Origin: an uncultured Bacteroides sp.
GTDB taxonomy: Bacteria > Bacteroidota > Bacteroidia > Bacteroidales > Bacteroidaceae
Assembly: GCA_900755095.1 (NCBI GenBank)
Contig: CAAEFE010000107.1
Span: forward strand, 1 to 47,954
Reading direction: 5' to 3'
DNA: 47,954 nt
The notes below the pieces were generated by a model. It worked only from the letters and a program-made list of their open reading frames with translations. It did not search any database and was not told the origin of the DNA. Position numbers and translations under genes: made by a program. Each line of letters starts with the position of its first letter. The stretch's first letter is position 1. Shown in pieces: positions 8,163 through 15,743 of this stretch.

Positions 8163-8203
8163 ATAAAAAAAATGCGTTACCCTCGTAAAAGGATTAACGC
8201 ATT
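8163..8203 (-). promoter_or_regulatory. carB: Intrinsic terminator (attenuator) in the carB leader
   Basis: AATGCGTTA (8171-8179) and TAACGCATT (8195-8203) form a perfect 9-bp stem. On the minus-strand RNA it runs directly into a U run (plus-strand A run 8163-8170). The hairpin lies between the predicted promoter (8334-8364) and the carB start (8119). The stop codon of a 39-codon leader ORF (8194-8196) is at the base of the 5' arm and loop, so a ribosome finishing the leader would mask the stem. Confidence 0.75.
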
Positions 8204-8313
8204 ACCAAAGAACTAAAATATCGTTTTTGGAGAAAAAAGAAGAAGGTTGTTGATTCCGGGTGGAAAACATCCGAATGTAGATAATACTTACTTCTTATTT
8301 CTTGTTGATTCAT
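8194..8313 (-). CDS. Putative carB leader peptide (39 aa)
   Basis: A short ORF starts about 14 nt after the predicted transcription start and ends with TAA at 8196-8194, inside the terminator hairpin. The peptide begins MNQQEIRSKYYLHSDVF and contains FFFFLQKRYF. The four Phe codons TTC TTC TTT TTT form part of a pyrimidine-rich tract. In E. coli pyrBI the leader peptide likewise holds FFF in a U-rich tract. There UTP shortage stalls RNA polymerase so the ribosome can catch up and block termination. The same logic fits here. I see no clear Shine-Dalgarno, which is normal for Bacteroides. The ORF is seen directly, while its translation is inferred. Confidence 0.6.
   Translation of the reverse strand: MNQQEIRSKYYLHSDVFHPESTTFFFFLQKRYFSSLVMR
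8228..8276 (-). promoter_or_regulatory. Possible RNA polymerase pause hairpin and U-rich tract in the carB leader
   Basis: ATTCCGG (8253-8259) can pair with CCGAAT (8271-8276), with one bulged base. On the minus-strand RNA this small hairpin is followed within a few bases by a U/C-rich stretch (8228-8248, UUCUUCUUUUUUCUCC). A pause hairpin before a U-rich tract is the UTP-sensing arrangement of the pyrBI leader. The parallel is inferred from position and composition only. Confidence 0.45.
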
Positions 8314-8333
8314 TGTCGATTTCAAAATTTGTG

Positions 8334-8364
8334 CAAAGTAACGACATATTTCTAAAACTACAAA
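8334..8364 (-). promoter_or_regulatory. carB: Predicted promoter of carB
   Basis: On the minus strand, TTTG (8361-8364), 19 bp, then TTACTTTG (8334-8341), one base off TANNTTTG. Transcription would start near 8327, about 208 nt before the carB start. The leader ORF and attenuator fall in between. Confidence 0.6.
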
Positions 8365-8483
8365 GAATTTGAAGAAGAATATTCTCTTTTATTTGCTTTG
8401 TTGCTGTGAAAACAGGCACCGTCCCCCTGCCATCTGATACCAAAAGCCAGCAATAGTAAGCATTAGTAACGAAGTAGCTCCAT

Positions 8484-8518
8484 TTTGACGCATCTTTCAT
8501 TTTTTATCCTTATCTTTG
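8484..8518 (+). promoter_or_regulatory. trpS: Predicted promoter of trpS
   Basis: TTTG (8484-8487), 23 bp, then TATCTTTG (8511-8518), an exact match to the Bacteroides -7 box. The start site would be near 8525, about 25 nt before the ATG. It diverges from the carB promoter. Confidence 0.65.
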
Positions 8519-8549
8519 TCGCTAAATCTATTATAATAAGGTAACAACA

Positions 8550-9650
8550 ATGGGAAAAGAAAAAATCATACTCACCGGTGACCGCCCTACCGGGAGACTT
8601 CATATCGGACACTATGTAGGTTCATTGAAGCGCAGAGTTGACCTGCAGGATGCAGGTGATTATAGTAAGATGTTTATCTTTATTGCCGATTCACAAGCGT
8701 TGACGGACAATATAGATAATCCGGAGAAGGTACGTCAAAATGTAATTGAGGTTGCTCTTGACTATCTGGCATGTGGAATAGACCCGTCCAAGGCTACCAT
8801 CTTCATCCAGTCACAGATTCCGGAACTTTGCGAACTCAGTTTCTACTATATGGACCTCGTAAGCGTATCCCGTTTACAACGTAACCCGACTGTGAAATCA
8901 GAAATACAGATGCGTAACTTTGAGGCAAGCATCCCTGTAGGATTCTTCACTTATCCTATCAGTCAGGCTGCGGACATTACTGCCTTCCGGGCAACCACCG
9001 TCCCCGTCGGTGAAGACCAGGAACCGATGCTCGAACAGGCTCGTGAAATCGTCCGCCGTTTCAACTATATCTATGGCGAAACGCTGGTAGAACCGGAAAT
9101 CCTGTTGCCGGACAACGCTGCCTGCCTGCGTCTGCCGGGAACGGACGGCAAAGCCAAGATGAGTAAATCACTCGGCAACTGTATCTACCTGTCGGAAGAA
9201 CCGGAAGAAATTCAGAAGAAAATCATGAGTATGTATACCGATCCGGGACACCTCCGCGTACAGGATCCGGGCAAGATTGAAGGTAATACCGTATTTACAT
9301 ACCTGGATGCTTTCTGCCGTCCGGAACACTTCGAACGCTATCTGCCGGATTATCCGAATCTGGATGAACTGAAAGCGCATTATCAACGCGGTGGACTGGG
9401 TGATGTGAAGGTAAAACGCTTCCTGAACGCTATCATGCAGGAAACACTGGAACCGATCCGCAATCGTCGTAAAGAGTTCAGCAAGGATATTCCTGCCGTT
9501 TACGAGATGCTACAAAAAGGATGCGAAGTAGCCAGAGCTGCCGCTGCCGAAACATTGGCGGATGTGAAGAAGGCTATGAAGATCAACTATTTCGATGACA
9601 AAGAACTGATTGAAGAGCAGGTGAAACGCTTCGCGGCTTCACAGGAATAA
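8550..9650 (+). CDS. trpS: Tryptophanyl-tRNA synthetase
   Basis: A class I aminoacyl-tRNA synthetase that charges tRNA-Trp in the cytoplasm. The HIGH motif is exact at residues 18-21 ([12 protein letters not shown]). The KMSKS loop is at 203-207 ([10 protein letters not shown]). In the central region, [24 protein letters not shown] and [21 protein letters not shown] are standard TrpRS blocks. At 366 aa it is somewhat longer than E. coli TrpRS (334 aa). The extra length is in the C-terminal helical part. It is a single-gene transcript with its own promoter, ending in the hairpin shared with the convergent DUF2339 gene. I see no attenuator or T-box in its short leader. Confidence 0.97.
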   Translation: MGKEKIILTGDRPTGRLHIGHYVGSLKRRVDLQDAGDYSKMFIFIADSQALTDNIDNPEKVRQNVIEVALDYLACGIDPSKATIFIQSQIPELCELSFYYMDLVSVSRLQRNPTVKSEIQMRNFEASIPVGFFTYPISQAADITAFRATTVPVGEDQEPMLEQAREIVRRFNYIYGETLVEPEILLPDNAACLRLPGTDGKAKMSKSLGNCIYLSEEPEEIQKKIMSMYTDPGHLRVQDPGKIEGNTVFTYLDAFCRPEHFERYLPDYPNLDELKAHYQRGGLGDVKVKRFLNAIMQETLEPIRNRRKEFSKDIPAVYEMLQKGCEVARAAAAETLADVKKAMKINYFDDKELIEEQVKRFAASQE

Positions 9651-9666
9651 AGATAATAAAGACGAA

Positions 9667-9723
9667 TATAATAAAGTAAAGGCTGCCGTCCACTTTCGAA
9701 CAGGCAGCCTTTACTTTATTATA
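9667..9723. terminator. Bidirectional terminator between trpS and the DUF2339 gene
   Basis: A perfect 21-bp inverted repeat (arms 9667-9687 and 9703-9723, 15-nt loop) with core AAAGGCTGCC/GGCAGCCTTT. The AT-rich outer arms give U-rich tails in both directions. It lies between two convergent stop codons, 17 nt after trpS. Confidence 0.9.
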
Positions 9724-9731
9724 TAGTCTGC

Positions 9732-12107
9732 TCAATCAGTTTCATCTTCATCATTTTTAAAGAGTACGTCTTTTAGTTTCTGATAAAGGAATGAGAGGAT
9801 CAGCAGGATCAATCCTAAAATGATAAATACAATGATCTTACCGATTGTTGGCATTGCCCATAAGTCTTTCAGAATCAGCTTCAACAGGACGATTCCAAAA
9901 GTTGAAAGACTGATGATTCGCAGTACTTTCTGATGCAGACGCATACCCAGTGCCATTTGAATAAATCCTGCGATACTCAGTGAAACGGAGAAGCCGGCAT
10001 CGAAATCTTCTACTCCTGCTTGCAGGAGGAAAGAACGTGCCATCGTCAGCCAAAGGAAGAGCGCCAAGACATTCAGATAAACGGTGAAAGGAGTTTTCAA
10101 TCCTATTAATGTATAGTATTGACGGGCAACGTAGTACAGATTAGCTATAACAAACGCTGCCGCAAACCATCGGAGCAAAGCAGGAGTCAGGCTCGTGTAT
10201 ACCCACTGGTCTCCCCATATATTGATCACATAGATCAGCACGTTCATTCCCATAGCTGTCAGATAAGGGATTGTGTATTGTTTTATCGGGAAGCGCTTTT
10301 TGAAAGTATAGCTAAGGATAAAGATGGCAGCAGAAGTAAACGCCAGCATCATTCCGCTTCTTGTAGCTCCTGCCAAGTGCAAGGCAAACTCTGCCATAAA
10401 TGTATAATAGAGGATGGCGGCAGCAGCAAGAAGCATGATCGAATTCCAGGGAGTGTATCTCAGATAACGGGCTTCGGTAAAGAGAGAACGGTAACGCCCC
10501 ATCAGTAAAGCGAATGCTCCGGTGGCCAGACCGACAAACAGGGAAGTAGCAAAAGAACTGTTCAGGAAAATGGTTTCGGAGGAGGAAGAGGTCATCAGTA
10601 CATTATATATATCCATCAGATATGAAACAAGGGTCAGTCCCATCAATACCTGTGTTGCACGTTCGTATACTCCAATCTTCGATTTTACGTAAAGCCATAA
10701 CAGCAGCACCATTTCCGCTGCCCAGAACAGCGTGATATAATTTCCATCCAGCTGAATAGGTATAGTGATGGAGACAAATGTCAGTACCAGTCCCAACATC
10801 GCATAAATGAGGAACTTATAATCTTTCTTGCTCATCCGTAGCCAGATGACTAAAACTAAATTGATGATAGCGATCAATAAACTCAGTAATCCTTCCGATT
10901 TAAACGGCAGTCCCATATTACGCAGGAACAGGATTCCTAATAACAGATAAATGAAATTGTTGGTTATGATGACCAGCAGCAATCCCCTGTTCTTTTTCAC
11001 GGCTTCTATCCGGAGTATCGATAATATCGGCAGGAGGAAGATGAAATAAAACAGCGTCGCAAAGATGAAGAGATGGACGGAAATATGTGTCGATCCTGTA
11101 GTAAAGCCTGTCAACAGGAAGATTCCCATTACCACATAAGTAAAAACAAATGCAATCACCGGAAGTTCTCCCCATTTCATATAGATGGACAGTCCGAACA
11201 TTCCAAGATTCAAGATACTCATATAAGTGAACAGTACCAAGTAGTTACCATTCCCGGTGCTAACAAGGAAAGGTGCCAGAAATCCCCCGACAAGTGAGAT
11301 GATAGCCAGTTCGCGCCTGTCATACAGAATGGACAGGATAGACATGAACAGCGTTGTAGCTATCAGAATAATAAAGGCGACCGTCTGAGGGAAAAGGTGA
11401 TAAAAATGAAAGGCAATGGCGACCGTGAGATAGAAAACGGCAAAGGCGCCACCCGCAAGCAAGGAGCTGAATGTGCGGTACTTCTTTTGCAGGCGTTCGG
11501 CAACCACCAGCAATGCGGAGCCGGTCAGGAAACCAAGTACGGTACGCAATGTTTCGTTAATCCAGTCTTTATCAATGGCATATTTTACAAAGAAGCCGAC
11601 TCCGATGACGAATACAAGAATACCAATCTTACCGAAAAGATTTTCACCGATAAACTTTTCATAATTAACCTGCTTCCGTTTGGAAACAGACGGTATTTCG
11701 AGAGGAGCCTCTGGAGAAGTTTCCTGCAAAGTGGCCTCAGCAGATTCTTTTTCAAGGGAAGCATTTAATTTCTGCGGTGTAGTTTCCGCCATAATGGGCT
11801 GTATGCCTTCAACAGCTTTTTCTTCGACAGCTTTCTCTTCCTTCAAGGCTGTCACTGTCGAATCGGGCAATTCTTCTGTTACATAAGGCAGTATATCCGT
11901 ATTGTCCAAAGTCTCTGCCGTTACATCCTCTTTGGCCCTTACAGGGCCGGAAGCCATTTTCTCCTGAGCTTTGAGCAGGTCGTCCATTCGTTTCTTTATC
12001 TCGCCAAGCTCTTTGTCTACCTTGCCGAACCGGCTTTCAAACTTTTGCAGCAGAACAAAAAACAACACTGCAGCAAGCAATGCACATGTGCCATAAAGTT
12101 CACCCAT
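9732..12107 (-). CDS. DUF2339 family polytopic membrane protein
   Basis: An inner-membrane protein of 791 aa. An N-terminal anchor (GTCALLAAVLFFVLL, about 6-21) is followed by a short coiled coil (about 22-55, KVDKELGEIKKRMDDLLKAQEK). A Glu/Thr/Ala-rich linker (about 60-150) leads to a long run of roughly twenty hydrophobic segments from about 158 to 780, starting at GENLFGKIGILVFVIGVGFFVKYAIDKDWI. That GKIGI.V...G..FF.KYA.D..W block is the hallmark of DUF2339. The function of this family is unknown. The gene is monocistronic, with its promoter inside a 15-bp palindrome (12108-12149) touching the start codon. A transport or envelope role would be a guess. Confidence 0.85.
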   Translation of the reverse strand: MGELYGTCALLAAVLFFVLLQKFESRFGKVDKELGEIKKRMDDLLKAQEKMASGPVRAKEDVTAETLDNTDILPYVTEELPDSTVTALKEEKAVEEKAVEGIQPIMAETTPQKLNASLEKESAEATLQETSPEAPLEIPSVSKRKQVNYEKFIGENLFGKIGILVFVIGVGFFVKYAIDKDWINETLRTVLGFLTGSALLVVAERLQKKYRTFSSLLAGGAFAVFYLTVAIAFHFYHLFPQTVAFIILIATTLFMSILSILYDRRELAIISLVGGFLAPFLVSTGNGNYLVLFTYMSILNLGMFGLSIYMKWGELPVIAFVFTYVVMGIFLLTGFTTGSTHISVHLFIFATLFYFIFLLPILSILRIEAVKKNRGLLLVIITNNFIYLLLGILFLRNMGLPFKSEGLLSLLIAIINLVLVIWLRMSKKDYKFLIYAMLGLVLTFVSITIPIQLDGNYITLFWAAEMVLLLWLYVKSKIGVYERATQVLMGLTLVSYLMDIYNVLMTSSSSETIFLNSSFATSLFVGLATGAFALLMGRYRSLFTEARYLRYTPWNSIMLLAAAAILYYTFMAEFALHLAGATRSGMMLAFTSAAIFILSYTFKKRFPIKQYTIPYLTAMGMNVLIYVINIWGDQWVYTSLTPALLRWFAAAFVIANLYYVARQYYTLIGLKTPFTVYLNVLALFLWLTMARSFLLQAGVEDFDAGFSVSLSIAGFIQMALGMRLHQKVLRIISLSTFGIVLLKLILKDLWAMPTIGKIIVFIILGLILLILSFLYQKLKDVLFKNDEDETD

Positions 12108-12149
12108 AATGTTCTATATTTGAGTTATGTATCACAAATATAGAACATT
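12108..12149. promoter_or_regulatory. 15-bp inverted repeat carrying a -7 box before the DUF2339 gene
   Basis: AATGTTCTATATTTG (12108-12122) and CAAATATAGAACATT (12135-12149) are exact inverses around a 12-nt loop. The right arm contains TATATTTG on the minus strand (12135-12142), an exact -7 box. TTTG at 12165-12168 is 22 bp further upstream. The left arm holds the same box on the plus strand. The palindrome abuts the ATG at 12107. It could be an operator or a 5'-end RNA hairpin. As a terminator for the upstream GH99 gene it lacks a U-run. Confidence 0.65.
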
Positions 12150-12187
12150 TTAATTACAAATGGGCAAAACCGACAAGATATAGCATA

Positions 12188-13336
12188 TTATTGAACATCT
12201 TCCGAAGCAGATCTTGCTTTCCGGAATTCATCTACCCAATAGGCAGTTCTTATCAAATAGTAATCATCAGCCAATGGTTTATAATCCAAATATTCAAAAG
12301 CATCGCACTTCTTTGAGACAGCCGGCTCTATCTGAGTTCCTTCATGCCATTCATTGAAAGACGTAATCGAAATATAAGAAGCACCGCTTTCTATGGCAGC
12401 TTTATACATATCATCGTAATATTTTCCATTCTCACGGTCTCGGGTGGTACTTCCGTTCCAAGGACGAATCCGGGTATCAATATATCCCGGACCGACACTC
12501 GGAATAAACAATTTATTATGTGCCTTTGCCCATTGCTGCATGGATTTCCAGTTGGCCGGAGTAGAAGCATTTGTGAAACCTGTTGCGGCAAAGTAAGTGT
12601 AAAAGCCATCCATGCACGCTGTCTCAATGTCGGGCAACTCGCTTTCCTTCAATGTCAGACCAATAAAAAGACCGTCGTACTTGGTATTACGCACACTTAT
12701 CTCTCCCCCGGCAGCAAACAACTTCGCCCACTCGGCAGGTTTGATCAGATAAGAATCATAGATAAAGAAAAGAGGTTTGCCGTGCGTACGGTAAAAAGCC
12801 GGATGATCACCATAAGTATCCACTATATATTGAATATTCTCCCTTACCGTTTGCGGGCTGCGTCCATTAAAAGGCTCTATATGAAAGCACACCTTTGCCC
12901 CTACTTTTGCAGCCTCATCCAGCAGGAGAGACACACTTTGGTTGCCATAATCGCTTTCTCCCCACCAAGTGACAGACAGTACACCGACATTCGCTTTTAT
13001 ATGCATCCGGATATGTTTCCGAATGATTTCAGGATCATTGCTGCTGTACGTTCCGAGCTCCGGATAAAAATTACAGGCGATGTCATCATTAAGTCCGGAT
13101 ATGGCACCGACATCTCCCGAATGTCCCGGAGCAAGGGCTATCGGGTGCATCCAGTGCTTCATTTCTCCATCCACTGACGGATTTCCATACCAATTATAAT
13201 AAAAACTGATCGTATGGTCATCCAACGTAATGTTTGCCGCATCCAAATCGTGTTCACCGTTCATTTTCTTTTTGTTACCGTTACAGCCGGCACACAGAAA
13301 TAATGCCAATAAAACAAAAACAAGTTCTTTCCTCAT
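12188..13336 (-). CDS. GH99 endo-alpha-1,2-mannosidase/mannanase lipoprotein
   Basis: A 382-aa lipoprotein (lipobox ending at Cys18, LFLCAGC). GH99 enzymes cut alpha-1,2-mannosidic bonds internally in yeast mannan or glucosylated high-mannose glycans, with retention, via a proposed 1,2-anhydro sugar. The barrel begins FYYNWYGNP and contains VTWWGESDYG, CFHIEPFNGR and the catalytic segment SFNEWHEGTQIEP. The two acidic catalytic residues there are E329 and E332, the numbering I recall for B. thetaiotaomicron GH99. The signature is complete. It is the last gene of the mannan operon, 74 nt after the LamG gene, with a hairpin (13355-13394) in the gap. No acidic export signal follows the lipid Cys (CNGNKKK), so the side of the outer membrane is uncertain. 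Confidence 0.92.
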   Translation of the reverse strand: MRKELVFVLLALFLCAGCNGNKKKMNGEHDLDAANITLDDHTISFYYNWYGNPSVDGEMKHWMHPIALAPGHSGDVGAISGLNDDIACNFYPELGTYSSNDPEIIRKHIRMHIKANVGVLSVTWWGESDYGNQSVSLLLDEAAKVGAKVCFHIEPFNGRSPQTVRENIQYIVDTYGDHPAFYRTHGKPLFFIYDSYLIKPAEWAKLFAAGGEISVRNTKYDGLFIGLTLKESELPDIETACMDGFYTYFAATGFTNASTPANWKSMQQWAKAHNKLFIPSVGPGYIDTRIRPWNGSTTRDRENGKYYDDMYKAAIESGASYISITSFNEWHEGTQIEPAVSKKCDAFEYLDYKPLADDYYLIRTAYWVDEFRKARSASEDVQ

Positions 13337-13354
13337 GTTCGTTTGTTTAAGAAA

Positions 13355-13394
13355 GTAGTCCCAAAGCCAGCTATCCGACGGCCTTGGGAACTAC
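13355..13394 (-). promoter_or_regulatory. Intercistronic hairpin before the GH99 gene
   Basis: Arms at 13355-13368 (GTAGTCCCAAAGCC) and 13380-13394 (GGCCTTGGGAACTAC) pair over about 14 positions, with one bulge and one G-U pair. On the minus RNA the sequence after the stem is UUUCUUAAAC, so it could act as a weak terminator or an RNA-stability barrier that lowers GH99 relative to upstream genes. Confidence 0.5.
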
Positions 13395-13410
13395 CCGGTT
13401 CGTAAAACAA

Positions 13411-14553
13411 TTATCTATTCTCTACCCATTGAAAATCTCCGATCAGCCTGGCTGAGAATTTGCCCGTCAGATCTTTGATGTTATTGTTATCCGAAACAGT
13501 CTTATTCAATGTCCATCCGCATACCAGATCCGATTCGCTTCCAGTCACGGATTCCGGAGTATCCATCAGATGTTGTATTTCGGCCTGTGTCTTCGCCGAT
13601 TTCCAGATATGCAGATGACGCATACATCCATTGGTGCTCTTTTCTCCGATACGGTTGGCAGTTGCGCTAAGCCCGGTAAAGGCAACCATAGCCACTTCCT
13701 TATCATTCGGAGTATATGGCAAACGGTCATCCCGGCCTCTTTCCGACAACATCAACTGGCCGTTGACGTAAATCTTGGTCATCACCGGAATTCCGTCTCT
13801 GACTTCTCCGTCCACTCCGTTCTCGTTAGTGACAACTGCCACATGAACCCACTGATTTAGTGTGCTGAATGAGAAGCCCGGTTCAAACAAGTCACTATAG
13901 CCTATACCATACGTCATACGTAATCTGCCGAAGTGACTGTTTACCGCCCATCCTTTACGCTCGTGATCTTTCGTATCATCATCCGTGAAGGTGGAAAGCA
14001 AGAATACAAAGCTATTGAGATATTCGTCCACATCTGTCAGCTTCACCCAGAACTCGACTGTGAATGCTTGTTGCCCCTGCTCGCCAAAAGCTGAATACTC
14101 CGGATGAACACCAAAATCAATGTATCCGCCATTCTTTCCGTTGACCAACAGTTCAGCGGCAACCGGTAAAAAGTCTTCGGTACGTCTGGTCGCTCTGAAG
14201 TTCTTCTCTATCTGGTTAGCTTCACGGATAATGCGGTCGGCTTCACTGTCAGCCAACTTTTTGTTTCCTTCTTTCAGTTTAGCGATCGTTTCCTCCAGAT
14301 AAACAATTTCATCATCCAGCATGGCTTTACTGGATACCGGATAGTTATCTTTCAGTTCGCCATATGTAGCTCCATCCCGCAGCGCAGTCAGGTTAGTCAC
14401 CAATGTACTGAAGCGCTCTATGAAGATTTCGGTCTTGTCCGTTTCCGTCGGCCAGCCGCTATTGTCATCATCATCAGAACAAGAAGTAAATGCCAGCATC
14501 TGAAGCATCATAAACACTATCACTACCCAATTATATAAATAGTTATTTTTCAT
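13411..14553 (-). CDS. LamG-like surface lipoprotein, mannan locus (copy 2)
   Basis: I choose the Met at 14553 (380 aa). An upstream Met at 14583 would overlap the previous gene by 4 bp and put charged residues before the signal peptide. The lipobox ends at Cys25, followed by SDDDD, the surface-export pattern reported for Bacteroides lipoproteins. Next comes a helical segment (about 40-125) resembling DUF4972-type domains. The rest (about 135-380) is a concanavalin-like LamG domain: FTVEFWVKL, FVFLLSTFTDDD, GWAVNSHFGRLRMTYG, WVHVAVVT, MTKIYVNGQLML. It has no obvious catalytic residues, and glycan binding is likely. It is a tandem paralogue of the gene at 14580-15710. Ligand unknown. Confidence 0.78.
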   Translation of the reverse strand: MKNNYLYNWVVIVFMMLQMLAFTSCSDDDDNSGWPTETDKTEIFIERFSTLVTNLTALRDGATYGELKDNYPVSSKAMLDDEIVYLEETIAKLKEGNKKLADSEADRIIREANQIEKNFRATRRTEDFLPVAAELLVNGKNGGYIDFGVHPEYSAFGEQGQQAFTVEFWVKLTDVDEYLNSFVFLLSTFTDDDTKDHERKGWAVNSHFGRLRMTYGIGYSDLFEPGFSFSTLNQWVHVAVVTNENGVDGEVRDGIPVMTKIYVNGQLMLSERGRDDRLPYTPNDKEVAMVAFTGLSATANRIGEKSTNGCMRHLHIWKSAKTQAEIQHLMDTPESVTGSESDLVCGWTLNKTVSDNNNIKDLTGKFSARLIGDFQWVENR

Positions 14554-14579
14554 ATCTATCCTGTATTTTCTGTTTCGTA

Positions 14580-15710
14580 TCATTCTAATTCAATCCACCT
14601 ATAGTCTCCGACCAGCTTTGCCGTATACTTTCCGGTCAAGTCTTTAATTTCCTGGTCGTCAAGCGCCATCTTCGCGAAAGTCCATCCGCAAACCAAATCG
14701 TCCTCTTCGCCCGTCACATTCTCCGGATGCTCCATCAACCGGCGGATTTCATCCTGAGTCTTGGCGGTACGCCAGATATGCAGATGTTTCATACTTCCGT
14801 TAGCACCTTTATCACCGATACGGTTGCCTGTAGCACTCATGCCGCCAAATGCCACCATCGGGACATTGCTGTCGTTAGAAGCATACGGTTTGGAAGCATC
14901 CTGATGAGAGGTGGTCGAAAGTTTCAGTTCACCGTTCATATACATTTTGGTCATGACAGGTCTGCCTCCATTCATCTCGCCGTCTACTCCGGTTTCATCC
15001 GTCACCACAGCCAAGTGTACCCACTCATTAACGGTGGCAAATCCGAAGGCAGGTTCCATCAGGTCATTAAAGCCCATTCCGTATGTCATACGCATGTTGT
15101 TGCCACCATAGTTGTAGCTATTCACGCACCAGCCTTTGCGTTCGTGATTGTTCGTATCATCATCCGTAAAGGTAGAGATCAGATAGAAGAAGCCTTCTAC
15201 ATCCTTCAGCTTTACCCAAAACTCAACAGTAAATGCCTGCTTGCCAACTTCACCGAATGTGGAATACTCCGGATGAGCGCCAAAGTCAATATATCCGCCA
15301 TTCTTTCCGCTTACTTCCAGCTCTGCCGGAACCAGTAAGTCTTCCGTCCGGACAGTCGCCTTAAACTCGGCTATCTTTTCGTCCGATTCTTTCAGCAGTC
15401 TGGCTGTCTCTTCGGGAATCCGAGCTTCCGCCACTCCCGCTTCTTTTATCGTCTGAAGGAAATCTTTCAGCTTGGCTATCGCATCTTCCAGAATCGCCCG
15501 GCTTGTTTCAGGATACATTCCTTCCCGAAGCCCGAACTGGGATTCAGCCTGCAGGTCGGTCAACACTTTTATCTTCTTGCCTATCTGTTCACGATACTCA
15601 TATACCTTCACTCCTTCTCCGTCATCATCCGAACATGAGTAGCAGATACCCATAGCGAAAGCCGAAAGAAAGACTATAACCAGTAACCGGATACTATATC
15701 TATTTTTCAT
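14580..15710 (-). CDS. LamG-like surface lipoprotein, mannan locus (copy 1)
   Basis: A 376-aa lipoprotein with signal MKNRYSIRLLVIVFLSAF and lipid Cys in CYSCSDDDGEG, again followed by acidic residues that suggest surface display. A helical N-terminal part (about 35-120) precedes a LamG/concanavalin sandwich (about 130-376): FTVEFWVKLKDV, YLISTFTDDD, MRMTYGMGFNDL, WVHLAVVT, MTKMYMNGELKLS. It shares the domain layout and many identical blocks with the next gene (13411-14553), so the pair arose by tandem duplication. It lies 33 nt after the GxGYxYP gene in the operon. A glycan-binding role is inferred from fold and location, and no enzyme motif is seen. Confidence 0.8.
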   Translation of the reverse strand: MKNRYSIRLLVIVFLSAFAMGICYSCSDDDGEGVKVYEYREQIGKKIKVLTDLQAESQFGLREGMYPETSRAILEDAIAKLKDFLQTIKEAGVAEARIPEETARLLKESDEKIAEFKATVRTEDLLVPAELEVSGKNGGYIDFGAHPEYSTFGEVGKQAFTVEFWVKLKDVEGFFYLISTFTDDDTNNHERKGWCVNSYNYGGNNMRMTYGMGFNDLMEPAFGFATVNEWVHLAVVTDETGVDGEMNGGRPVMTKMYMNGELKLSTTSHQDASKPYASNDSNVPMVAFGGMSATGNRIGDKGANGSMKHLHIWRTAKTQDEIRRLMEHPENVTGEEDDLVCGWTFAKMALDDQEIKDLTGKYTAKLVGDYRWIELE

Positions 15711-15743
15711 ATCTCATTTGTTTTAGATTCGTTTATAATTCCT

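Noticed and set aside
8288..8500. Open frame of 70 codons upstream of carB
   Set aside because: It spans the predicted trpS and carB promoters. The shorter in-leader frame at 8194-8313 fits the transcript better.
12108..12149. Terminator of the mannan operon
   Set aside because: The stem has no U-run in the minus direction and overlaps the next gene's promoter and start codon.
12344..13177. Open frame of 277 codons antisense to the GH99 gene
   Set aside because: It is a shadow of the GH99 frame with no domain, signal or start context.
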